From: an uncultured Clostridia bacterium
GTDB taxonomy: Bacteria > Bacillota > Clostridia > Oscillospirales > CAG-272
Direction of reading: 5' to 3'
Length of the DNA: 6,946 nt
Assembly (NCBI GenBank): GCA_937934385.1
Contig: CALGZV010000160.1
Span: forward strand, 1-6,946
Every line of letters begins with the position of its first letter. Positions within the stretch are counted from its first letter, which is position 1. The notes beneath the pieces were generated by a model. It did not search any database and was not told the DNA's origin. It saw nothing but the letters and a program-made list of their open reading frames with translations. Made by a program: the position numbers and the translations under genes. Below are positions 1-5,421 of this stretch, in pieces.

Positions 1-37
1 CATGATGTCGCTGGTTCAAGCCCAGCAGGGGGAGCCA
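1..37 (+). tRNA. tRNA, 3' end only (isotype not determinable)
   Basis: The T arm is complete: stem gctgg (10-14), seven-base loop ttcaagc (15-21), and stem ccagc (22-26). It is followed by the 3' acceptor strand aggggga (27-33), discriminator G (34) and an encoded CCA (35-37). The 5' acceptor strand, D arm and anticodon lie outside the window, so the amino acid cannot be read. The acceptor predicts a 5' end of tccccct. A terminator begins four bases later, so this is the last gene of its transcript. tRNA 3' ends are frequent integration sites for mobile elements, which fits the accessory content that follows. Confidence 0.88.
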
Positions 38-51
38 AAGAAAAAGCACTT
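36..51 (+). repeat. 16-bp direct repeat, copy 1
   Basis: The sequence caaagaaaaagcactt begins in the tRNA CCA and runs through the first terminator arm. An identical copy lies at 925-940 in the second terminator. It may be a duplicated tRNA-terminator end left by an insertion, or simply two similar A-rich terminators. Confidence 0.5.
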
Positions 52-75
52 CAAAAGAAGTGCTTTTTCTTTTTG
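41..75 (+). terminator. Intrinsic terminator of the tRNA transcript
   Basis: A perfect 12-bp stem, aaaaagcacttc (41-52) with gaagtgcttttt (57-68), has an aaaa loop and a T-rich tail (69-74). The A-rich upstream arm would also help termination in the opposite direction. It immediately follows the tRNA CCA end. Confidence 0.9.
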
Positions 76-107
76 TACTCTTCTCTCTTTTCTAAGAATA
101 AAAAAAT

Positions 108-793
108 AAGTTGGCAAACTTAACCGGTGGTTGAAATCATATTTCGATTGATTATCTTCCGCTTGCACATCTATTCGGTGTTCTGACGGACGTACTCTTC
201 GGTGTTTATGGGTCAGGTTATGAACAAGAGGTAAAGGTGCGCTTGGAAGAGATATTCCGCAGGTGTGACAGTTGTCGGGATGGTGAGGAAGCGCCGACGA
301 CGCTGATTATCCTTGATAAATATCGGGAAGCCATGCGGTTATATCCGAACAATGTTACGATCTTGAGCAATGCAATGGCATTTGCGGAAATGGCTCTGAC
401 CGGTAACGAATCACAGCTGCACGAATTGATCGGGCAAGACGGGCTCGACAGTATCACGCAGGAAATGATATGTTGGGCGTAACTTGTGATAAAATACAGT
501 ACGTCAATGGACTGTGTTTTATCGGCAAAGTCTACCTTGATGAATATTTATGCCCGGCGTAAAAATTGGGACGAAGCATTAAAGCTGGCGGATGCTTTTC
601 CGAACAATATAATAAGAAAAAGCGGGTCGATACACCTCTGCTGGTCGACTGTGCCTTTGGCTATGGCTATGACGGGGACAGCGAATATTCTTATCTAAAA
701 CGCAGGTTAGCAAACTTGATCCACGGTGAAGATTTTGCACCTATTGCGCAAAATCCCCGTTATCGGGGACTGGTAGAAAAGATAAAATTATAG
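108..793 (+). pseudogene. Decayed XRE-family regulator with TPR-like C-terminal region
   Basis: Three consecutive segments in different frames read as one broken protein. From about 135 to 482 the frame gives YLPLAHLFGVLTDVLFG, which matches the end of an XRE/Cro-type helix-turn-helix domain, then a helical region (RLEEIF, DKYREAMRLYPNN) ending at TAA 480-482. A second frame (about 486-610) continues with STLMNIYARRKNWDEALKLA, a TPR-like pair. A third frame (about 620-793) ends with FAPIAQNPRYRGLVEKIKL, a typical tail of such regulators. A K-W-Q-T-like trace near 108-120 in yet another frame may be the rest of the HTH. The start codon and first HTH helices are missing and there are at least two frameshifts plus a stop. 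Family assignment rests on residue pattern; non-function is clear from the frame breaks. Its GC content looks higher than that of the genes to the right. Confidence 0.72.
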
Positions 794-817
794 AACTCAT
801 AAAAAAGATCGAAACAC

Positions 818-846
818 TTGATTTTTTTCTGTTTCTCTGATATACT
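818..846 (+). promoter_or_regulatory. Sigma-A-type promoter
   Basis: A TTGATT -35 (818-823), an exact 17-base spacer and a TATACT -10 (841-846) are present. No ORF of note follows on this strand. Transcription starting near 853 would run into the terminator at 930-958. The same two hexamers and spacing recur at the retron promoter (6720-6748). Confidence 0.55.
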
Positions 847-924
847 TATTACACTAAGAGAAGACATATAAAAACCATCGAAAGTAAGGGCGTTTCAAGT
901 GTTTGTCTTTTCGTGTAATAAACA

Positions 925-940
925 CAAAGAAAAAGCACTT
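925..940 (+). repeat. 16-bp direct repeat, copy 2
   Basis: This is identical to 36-51 (caaagaaaaagcactt) and forms the left arm of the second terminator. The copies are 889 bases apart and bracket the XRE remnant and the candidate small RNA. Confidence 0.5.
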
Positions 941-960
941 GCTTTGTAAGTGCTTTTTGT
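930..960 (+). terminator. Intrinsic terminator
   Basis: An 11-bp perfect stem, aaaaagcactt (930-940) with aagtgcttttt (948-958), has a seven-base loop gctttgt and a T-run at the end of the stem. It closely resembles the tRNA terminator at 41-75. It would end transcripts from the promoter at 818-846. Confidence 0.8.
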
Positions 961-1032
961 ATGAAATTTGTTTAATAACAGATCAAGTAAATATATATTA
1001 ATATTACTTGTTTTATATATATTGTATAAATT

Positions 1033-1050
1033 AAAAAGTCGAAGCTTTTT
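1033..1050 (-). terminator. Weak terminator of the metallophosphoesterase gene
   Basis: On the minus strand AAAAAG, a six-base loop CTTCGA and CTTTTT form a short hairpin, followed by AATTTATA. It begins 20 bases after the stop codon at 1071-1073. The stem is only 6 bp and AT-rich, so the assignment rests mainly on position. Confidence 0.35.
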
Positions 1051-1070
1051 GTAACAGAACTGTAGTTATA

Positions 1071-1973
1071 TTAATTATTTGTATAATTGAAAGTTTTTAT
1101 ATTTAAAGGACGGATTTCATTATACATCATATATATTTTATCAATTTGCTTGTCAATATGATAATGACCGCAATACCATACGCTGTAGTCAATTTTTTTC
1201 TCAATTTTTCCCAGCCATTCTTCTGTGGAATGATCAATATCCAATTTATAGTTTTTCTTTGATTTTGTTTTTGATGATTTATATTTGTTATCTTCCTTTC
1301 GTTTTGTTGACATAAACATTTCAGTCGGAAGATATTCTATCGGACAGGTATGAGTCATGATACCGAATATTTGATTATTTTCTGCGCTTAGCTTTTCTTC
1401 AAATTTTGACTTTGTTGCACTGTCCGGCATTTCATCTTCCCAAAAAGGCTTGCATTCTTTTAGGCAATATTGCTTATCTACACTGTGGGCACCACCCATT
1501 ACAATATATTTTTTACCTTCAAAGGTGTAAATCTCTCCGTCAATGGCAAAAAAGATGTTCGGATACTTAGGTTCATAATATACCTTACCGCCGCAAAAGG
1601 TGCGAATGCCGTAGGTCTCTATATATTCAGGTCTGCACTCCTTGTTTCCGTGCAGACAGAATAGCGTAATACTTAACTGTGCAATTTCAGCTTTCAGTTT
1701 ATTGTCACGAATATCTTCATAGTAGTTAAATCCGCTGTCCCCGAGAACTATTAGCACATCCTTACGAGAAGTATTTTTCTTTTTGCAAAATTCTTTTACA
1801 TCTCTGAAATTTCGGTGCTTATCCCCGGTGATAAAGAACTTTGGCGGTGTTACGTCATCATAATGATTTGATTGACGCTCAGGCATGCTGAGCTTTTTTA
1901 CAATAAGTAATGAAATAATACTGACTGTACCGAGAAGTGCTGACAAGATAAAAATAATAATTATGTTTCCCAT
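1071..1973 (-). CDS. Membrane-anchored calcineurin-like metallophosphoesterase
   Basis: This 300-residue protein probably cleaves a phosphoester with a two-metal centre; the substrate is unknown. Residues 4-25 are strongly hydrophobic and followed by KK, suggesting an N-terminal membrane anchor. The phosphoesterase domain starts near 46. Visible motifs are GDKH (50-53; D51, H53), GDSGFN (78-83), GNKE (109-112), THTC (207-210; H208) and GHYH (269-272). These appear in the order of the calcineurin-like family. The oddity is GNKE: the family normally has GNHE/D, whose His acts in catalysis, and here it is Lys111. Related clostridial proteins, as I recall them, start directly at the GD-H motif without an anchor. 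A Lys-rich insert lies at 224-241. The ATG has a fair binding site (AGAAAGGA, about 9 bases upstream). The gene follows the endolysin terminator, so it is probably transcribed separately and may be a cargo gene of the element. Confidence 0.85.
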   Translation of the reverse strand: MGNIIIIFILSALLGTVSIISLLIVKKLSMPERQSNHYDDVTPPKFFITGDKHRNFRDVKEFCKKKNTSRKDVLIVLGDSGFNYYEDIRDNKLKAEIAQLSITLFCLHGNKECRPEYIETYGIRTFCGGKVYYEPKYPNIFFAIDGEIYTFEGKKYIVMGGAHSVDKQYCLKECKPFWEDEMPDSATKSKFEEKLSAENNQIFGIMTHTCPIEYLPTEMFMSTKRKEDNKYKSSKTKSKKNYKLDIDHSTEEWLGKIEKKIDYSVWYCGHYHIDKQIDKIYMMYNEIRPLNIKTFNYTNN

Positions 1974-2004
1974 ATCAAATATTTCCTTTCTGATTTGTAA
2001 TTTT

Positions 2005-2010
2005 ATTATA
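2005..2010 (-). promoter_or_regulatory. Possible -10 element for the metallophosphoesterase gene
   Basis: A TATAAT on the minus strand lies 31 bases upstream of the ATG at 1973 and just beyond the endolysin terminator, where a promoter would be needed. No good -35 is found 16-18 bases further upstream (CGTACC at 17), so support is partial. Confidence 0.3.
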
Positions 2011-2040
2011 AATCTTAAACCGGGCAGGTACGGTCCTAAT

Positions 2041-2074
2041 AAAAAATCCTTTGCTCTTTTTGAACAAAGGATTT
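2041..2074 (-). terminator. Intrinsic terminator of the lysis cassette
   Basis: A 10-bp stem, aaatcctttg (2044-2053) with caaaggattt (2065-2074), has an 11-base loop. On the minus strand it is followed by a run of T (plus-strand A at 2041-2046). It begins 6 bases past the endolysin stop codon. Confidence 0.85.
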
Positions 2075-2080
2075 CTTTTA

Positions 2081-3043
2081 TTATTGCTTAACGGTATAAT
2101 CCAGGGCAATCCATCCTGCACCGGATTTTAATTTACCCCATTTAGAAGCACCTGTCCCCGTTTTTTCTTCAACAATTGTATAAATTCCTTTGTCTCGTAT
2201 ACAACCGACTGTGGCATAGTTTGTACCCGCATCTTTGCGGATATTTAGGGCTGTAGCTGTTACTTTTACCGTATATGGCGTAAACTCCAACAAATCTACT
2301 GCTTCGTTTGCTTTTTTGACAAGTACCAGATACTTTATATGTATCGGACTGCAAATGGCATTATGCCCATCTTCTGACTTATCAATTACAGCCCGTTCTC
2401 CTTTTATACTGCGAATGATCCAGGTCTTGTTCTTTACCCAGTAAGGAACCGGTTTTGTACTGCCATAGTAAGTAGCGTTTTCCGCGATTTTTACAACATC
2501 ATTTTCCTGAAAGCCGGATGATACAACAGGTTTTGATATTATATCTTCCGCATTGCTTACTGCAGGATTATAGATAAAGCCGAGGAAGGTATATTCCGAA
2601 TTGGCGCCCCATCTTCCGTCAGTACCTTTTTTTCGGGTTTGATTCCAAAAAGCTTTGGAACCATAACCGCTCTCAGAAGTATACACTTCTGTATCACTGA
2701 TTACCTTTTCTACAATGGCTACATGCCCGGCACCGTCTGAACCTGAAAGAGAAGAGCCTTTCTGCCATACCATGCACGCACCGAGCTTTGGCGTTTGTCC
2801 TACCTTACAAGAGCCTTTATACTGAATAAAGTTTTCAGCATTGACCGACGCAAGATATTTACAGCAGCCATATCCGCCTATCTCATTAAATCTTCCGTAG
2901 GCATAACCTACACAATTGGAAAGTACATCGCATTCACTGTCTTTGGGATAACCTTGAATTGCATTTGAATATCCGCCGCTTATCTTTCGGATATAGTATT
3001 TATTTCCCGCTTCCGGCTTACTTGTCCGCATTACAAAAGCCAT
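2081..3043 (-). CDS. Phage endolysin: CHAP domain plus SH3-type wall-binding domains
   Basis: This 320-residue protein is a peptidoglycan hydrolase that degrades the host wall at the end of phage growth. The N-terminal CHAP domain (about 15-160) shows the catalytic Cys in SNCVGYA (C44), His in GHVAIVE (H107) and an acidic residue in SESGYG (E124), in family order; cleavage as amidase or endopeptidase cannot be told from motifs. A middle domain (about 180-243, with TYYGSTKPVPYWVKNKTW) resembles wall-binding modules of clostridial endolysins. The C-terminal 257-318 (LNIRKDAGTNYATVG, then GWI) is a bacterial SH3 domain. No signal peptide is visible, so export would depend on the holin. The start at 3043 is chosen over an upstream in-frame ATG at 3067 because a full AGGAGG lies 9 bases before it. 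It is the last gene of the cassette and overlaps the preceding small ORF by 26 bases. Confidence 0.93.
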   Translation of the reverse strand: MAFVMRTSKPEAGNKYYIRKISGGYSNAIQGYPKDSECDVLSNCVGYAYGRFNEIGGYGCCKYLASVNAENFIQYKGSCKVGQTPKLGACMVWQKGSSLSGSDGAGHVAIVEKVISDTEVYTSESGYGSKAFWNQTRKKGTDGRWGANSEYTFLGFIYNPAVSNAEDIISKPVVSSGFQENDVVKIAENATYYGSTKPVPYWVKNKTWIIRSIKGERAVIDKSEDGHNAICSPIHIKYLVLVKKANEAVDLLEFTPYTVKVTATALNIRKDAGTNYATVGCIRDKGIYTIVEEKTGTGASKWGKLKSGAGWIALDYTVKQ

Positions 3044-3149
3044 TATGATTTGCCTCCTGTTCGTCAATTATCATGTTATCGTAATTAAATGTACTCTGCT
3101 CAGGAAAATCTGTAATTTCCTCGAAGCAATTTTCATTTGCCTGTTCCAT
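3018..3149 (-). CDS. Small acidic protein of the lysis cassette, function unknown
   Basis: This 43-residue ORF starts MEQANENCFEEITDF and ends NGFCNADK. It begins 15 bases after the holin gene, and its binding site AAGAAAGGAG (3157-3166) overlaps the holin stop codon, exactly the arrangement seen at the holin gene next door. Its 3' end overlaps the first 26 bases of the endolysin gene in another frame. It is acidic and soluble, with no membrane segment or signal peptide, and I recognise no family. Possible roles are a lysis regulator or simply a translational coupler for the endolysin. Position and ribosome binding site are strong; function is open. Confidence 0.65.
   Translation of the reverse strand: MEQANENCFEEITDFPEQSTFNYDNMIIDEQEANHNGFCNADK
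3053..3058 (-). promoter_or_regulatory. Ribosome binding site that fixes the endolysin start
   Basis: A perfect AGGAGG on the minus strand sits 9 bases before the ATG at 3043. It lies inside the small ORF 3018-3149, so translation of that ORF could modulate endolysin synthesis. The alternative ATG at 3067 has no such site. Confidence 0.75.
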
Positions 3150-3164
3150 TTTTAAGCTCCTTTC

Positions 3165-3452
3165 TTATTTATCTTTCTTTGACTGTATATACAGCTGACT
3201 TGCATACACGCTTGCTCCTGCTGCTAATACTCCCTGCGTTACAGCCGTAAAAAACGCTGCGAGTATCTCTTTTCCGCTGTTAAGATTTTCTGTTGCAAAT
3301 ACCCACAAAGCGGACAGTATAATAGAAATTGTACCAAGGATCAGCGGAATATGCCGGTCCGATGTTTTACTTTTTTTGAGTCCCATTCCGATAATGTACA
3401 TTACGGGAATCAGAATGAGAAGCTCTGCCCGGATATACTGTTGATAGTCCAT
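3165..3452 (-). CDS. Phage holin
   Basis: This 95-residue membrane protein is of the kind that forms holes in the cytoplasmic membrane to release endolysin. Hydrophobic stretches lie at about 11-25, 35-53 and 63-82, separated by the basic loop KKSKTSDRH, and the tail SKKDK is charged. Residues LLILIPVMYIIGMGLKKSK and TQGVLAAGASVY fit a holin family common in clostridial prophages (Phage_holin_5_2, from memory). The ATG is preceded by AAGAAAGGAG (3463-3472), which overlaps the XhlA stop codon. It lies between the XhlA-like gene and the endolysin, the usual lysis order. Confidence 0.9.
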   Translation of the reverse strand: MDYQQYIRAELLILIPVMYIIGMGLKKSKTSDRHIPLILGTISIILSALWVFATENLNSGKEILAAFFTAVTQGVLAAGASVYASQLYIQSKKDK

Positions 3453-3471
3453 AGTATAAAATCTCCTTTCT

Positions 3472-3762
3472 TCATGTTATAAGTTGCCCGATGATCGCCG
3501 AGATCAGTCCGCCTGAGAGTGCTGCAATGATTGCGGTAACAATTTGCTGCATGCGTATTTTGGGCTGGCCTTCAATCTCATCAATTTTTTGTTCATGTCT
3601 TGCAAGATGTTCATTTGTGTGTTTAAGTTCTGTTGCTAGTGTAACCAATGTTTCATTCATTGAACGGATCTCGGTCTGTACAGCTTTAAGATCTGATATA
3701 TCGCGTTCCAATATTTGAAGTTTCTGTTCGTGCCGCTCCAGAACAATTTGTGTATCTCCCAT
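3472..3762 (-). CDS. XhlA-like lysis protein (coiled coil with C-terminal membrane anchor)
   Basis: This 96-residue protein has a long charged helix (about 5-66) with heptad-like spacing and HEQK twice (11-14, 56-59), followed by one membrane segment (about 73-94). This is the layout of XhlA from the Bacillus PBSX prophage, which works with the holin XhlB in host lysis. It is the first gene of the cassette, with an AAGAAAGGAG binding site (3770-3779) and a 19-base gap to the holin. A topology-only match to other coiled-coil membrane proteins is possible, but the neighbours make the XhlA call likely. Confidence 0.87.
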   Translation of the reverse strand: MGDTQIVLERHEQKLQILERDISDLKAVQTEIRSMNETLVTLATELKHTNEHLARHEQKIDEIEGQPKIRMQQIVTAIIAALSGGLISAIIGQLIT

Positions 3763-3800
3763 TTTGATTCTCCTTTCTTTTTAACTTCGGCCGCGTGGCT

Positions 3801-3806
3801 ATTATA
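3801..3806 (-). promoter_or_regulatory. Possible -10 element for the lysis cassette
   Basis: A TATAAT on the minus strand lies 38 bases before the XhlA ATG, directly after the hairpin 3813-3837. No convincing -35 is present at 16-18 bases; that position falls inside the hairpin. The site may simply be the T-rich tail of the terminator. Confidence 0.3.
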
Positions 3807-3812
3807 TAAAAC

Positions 3813-3837
3813 AACCCGGACATGTACTGTCCGGGTT
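3813..3837 (-). terminator. Terminator-like hairpin between the retron and the lysis cassette
   Basis: A perfect GC-rich 10-bp stem, aacccggaca (3813-3822) with tgtccgggtt (3828-3837), has a loop of five. On the minus strand it is followed by GTTTTATAT, an adequate though interrupted T-run. It would insulate the lysis genes from leftward retron transcription. Confidence 0.65.
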
Positions 3838-4231
3838 AAAAAACTTTTATCTTGAGTTTATAAGCTTGAGATACGAAAAAATACATTTAGAAACAAATAG
3901 CCTGATTATATATTTAATTTAAATCTTACATTTCAACATAATTAATAGCTAATTAAATATTTTTGAATTATTTTAATTGAAATTTCTGTAATTCGGTTCA
4001 TAGTCAAAAAGACCATCATATATGCAAATTATTCCAATTATAAAAAATATAAATGAAAAAATAAGAAACATTATATCTATTATCATATTAAATTATCCTC
4101 AATTATTCTTTGAACATAATCTTAAATAGGATTAAATACGCATGTTCGTAAAGCTAAAAAGCATTTGTGTAATCGTTTGTCGAAGTCTGAATAGCTAACA
4201 AAACTTTGTTCTGTCTTTTTTCGCCTTTGGT
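3838..4231 (-). other. AT-rich spacer downstream of the retron reverse transcriptase
   Basis: About 390 bases separate the RT stop codon from the hairpin at 3813-3837. Apart from the 37-residue ORF at 3973-4086, I see no gene, strong hairpin or clear promoter. Only weak AT-rich inverted repeats occur, such as aatta/taatt near 3950. Confidence 0.5.
3973..4086 (-). CDS. Possible 37-residue single-span membrane peptide
   Basis: The ORF begins MIIDIMFLIFSFIFF, continues with a hydrophobic stretch to about residue 22, and ends in a polar tail (YDGLFDYEPNYRNFN). A GAGG lies about 10 bases before the ATG. It is 145 bases downstream of the RT on the same strand, so it could share the retron transcript. 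Short hydrophobic ORFs arise by chance in AT-rich DNA; in favour are the binding site and the clean switch from hydrophobic to polar residues. I recognise no family. It could be a small membrane effector or a type I toxin-like peptide, but nothing shows this directly. Confidence 0.35.
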   Translation of the reverse strand: MIIDIMFLIFSFIFFIIGIICIYDGLFDYEPNYRNFN

Positions 4232-5242
4232 TTACAGCATGTAATCAGGCCAATCGATTTTATCAAGTTCGGCAAGAAATTTTTCACCAATATCAGGCTC
4301 TATCATATTGACATAATAAGATTTGCCGTATAAATGTTCGCGGTAATTGATATAGTGGGGTGAATTAGAATTTTGTAAATGAATCAGTACTCCGAATTTT
4401 TGGCAAAAAGGAATTTCTTTTTTTAGATCACGCTTAAAATGCTTTGGAACTCTTACAATACCATTTTGCACGACGAGACCTGTAATAAACTTTGGCTCAC
4501 CAGGAGAAAAAATCCGTGTTTTTCTGTTATTGATGCTAAAATCATATTTATTTGCAATTTCAGTGATTTCATCAATTAATCCCCGCATTTCATCGTTTGA
4601 CGAAAAAGTAAGGTCATCAGCATATCTTGAATATGTAATATTATTTTCTTTTGCATACCTTTGGATTGCTTTGTCCATTCTTTTACAAATAATATTTGCA
4701 ATTTTAGGACTTGTAGGAGCGCCTTGCGGAAGAACACTATTATAAGAGCAAAGCCTTGCAAGTTCGCACGAAGCATTTGTTGTATACCCTATTTGTTTAA
4801 ATAAAGAAATAACCATTTTTTCTGTAATTGACGGAAAAAAATCCTTAATATCCATACAAATAACATAATCGTGATCTGCATGAAGCTCGGCATGTGTTTT
4901 TATTGAACGGTTAAGTTCGAATCCATGGGCACAGTCTGATACTTTGATTTTATTCAGTATATTAGTCAATATCCAACGCTGACGCTTTTTTAATCTTTTG
5001 CTCGGAGCAAATATAGTTCTGGTTTTGCTGTCTGTAATTAAATTAAAGGTATGATAGTCATATTGTAATGATATACCGTCTGTTTGTAAGACCTGACGAA
5101 TATGCTCTTTATCAAAAAGCACAGGGAGATTTTTACGTATTAGTTTTTCAGAATATTTACAGCAGCGATTTACAAATTTGTCATCGAATTTTTTTTCATA
5201 CAGTCTTTGACTTAAATTGATTATATATTCATTCTCCATCAT
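4232..5242 (-). CDS. Retron reverse transcriptase
   Basis: This 336-residue RT makes msDNA from the adjacent RNA, priming from an internal guanosine. Motifs in order are: HGF (106-108), HAELH (117-121; the retron NAxxH position, with H for N), MDIKDFF with first catalytic Asp131, LPQGAPTSP (171-179), YADD (207-210; Asp209 and Asp210), and FITGL (252-256), the retron VTG-type motif that helps recognise the cognate RNA. Length and lack of maturase or endonuclease domains fit retrons, not group II introns. There is no accessory protein or template repeat as in diversity-generating elements. The outermost ATG is given; the next codon (5239) is also ATG and is better spaced from AAGG (6 bases against 3), so it may be the true start. 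It lies 13 bases after the RNA gene and is the last recognised retron gene. Confidence 0.95.
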   Translation of the reverse strand: MMENEYIINLSQRLYEKKFDDKFVNRCCKYSEKLIRKNLPVLFDKEHIRQVLQTDGISLQYDYHTFNLITDSKTRTIFAPSKRLKKRQRWILTNILNKIKVSDCAHGFELNRSIKTHAELHADHDYVICMDIKDFFPSITEKMVISLFKQIGYTTNASCELARLCSYNSVLPQGAPTSPKIANIICKRMDKAIQRYAKENNITYSRYADDLTFSSNDEMRGLIDEITEIANKYDFSINNRKTRIFSPGEPKFITGLVVQNGIVRVPKHFKRDLKKEIPFCQKFGVLIHLQNSNSPHYINYREHLYGKSYYVNMIEPDIGEKFLAELDKIDWPDYML

Positions 5243-5255
5243 ACACCTTAAAAAA

Positions 5256-5415
5256 AAACGGGAGACCGCTACGAAAAACCAAATAAAATTAAAACCAATA
5301 TGTTGCTGAGCGGTTACTAAACGAACGAAGTGAGTGCAGGTAAGCGCTCAGCAACATTAGTTAGTGCCGTTCCCAACCGAGGCGAATGCACCTCTTAGCT
5401 AACGATCTCCCGTTT
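5256..5415 (-). ncRNA. Retron msr-msd RNA (template and primer of msDNA)
   Basis: About 160 nt lie between the winged-helix gene and the RT. The ends pair as a1 AAACGGGAGATCGTTA (5415-5400) with a2 TAGCGGTCTCCCGTTT (5271-5256): 10 perfect bp extended to 16 with two G-T pairs. Directly after a1 comes TTAGC, the known branch context; the priming G is predicted at 5399. The msr then shows hairpin 1, GAGGTG/CGCCTC with loop CATT (5394-5379), and hairpin 2, GTTGG/CTAAC with loop GAACGGCA (5377-5360). The msd has a perfect 13-bp stem ATGTTGCTGAGCG/CGCTCAGCAACAT (5357-5345 and 5312-5300), a G-G style mismatch, four more pairs (TTAC/GTAA) and a 22-base loop. Nine U residues follow a2. Recognition is by structure; the exact ends are inferred. 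Confidence 0.9.
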
Positions 5416-5421
5416 ATTAAA

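Larger units (their letters stand above)
853..960 (+). ncRNA. Candidate small RNA (about 105 nt)
   Basis: This stretch is framed by a good promoter (818-846) and an intrinsic terminator (930-960) and has no open frame. It can fold before the terminator: acac (851-854) with gtgt (912-915), then agaagaca (858-865) with tgtctttt (904-911), one G-T pair included, closing a loop that contains gaaa/tttc. I do not recognise a known RNA family. An alternative is that it is the leftover 3' part of a lost gene whose promoter survives. Boundaries are inferred from promoter spacing and terminator. Confidence 0.35.

Noticed and set aside
218..457. Minus-strand ORF of 79 codons opposite the XRE remnant
   Set aside because: The plus strand in the same stretch reads as a recognisable HTH/TPR regulator, so this is an antisense shadow.
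984..1010. Inverted repeat caagtaa/ttacttg as a terminator
   Set aside because: The stem is 7 bp and AT-rich with a long loop, and the T-run is broken on both strands.
1470..1664. Plus-strand ORF of 64 codons
   Set aside because: It lies wholly within the metallophosphoesterase gene on the other strand, has no binding site and no recognisable protein pattern.
3491..3718. Plus-strand ORF of 75 codons, Cys- and Ser-rich
   Set aside because: It is the antisense shadow of the XhlA-like coding sequence.
4232..5242. RT as part of a diversity-generating retroelement or group II intron
   Set aside because: There is no template/variable repeat pair, no Avd-like protein and no maturase or endonuclease domain. 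The adjacent RNA has a1/a2 and branch-G features of a retron.
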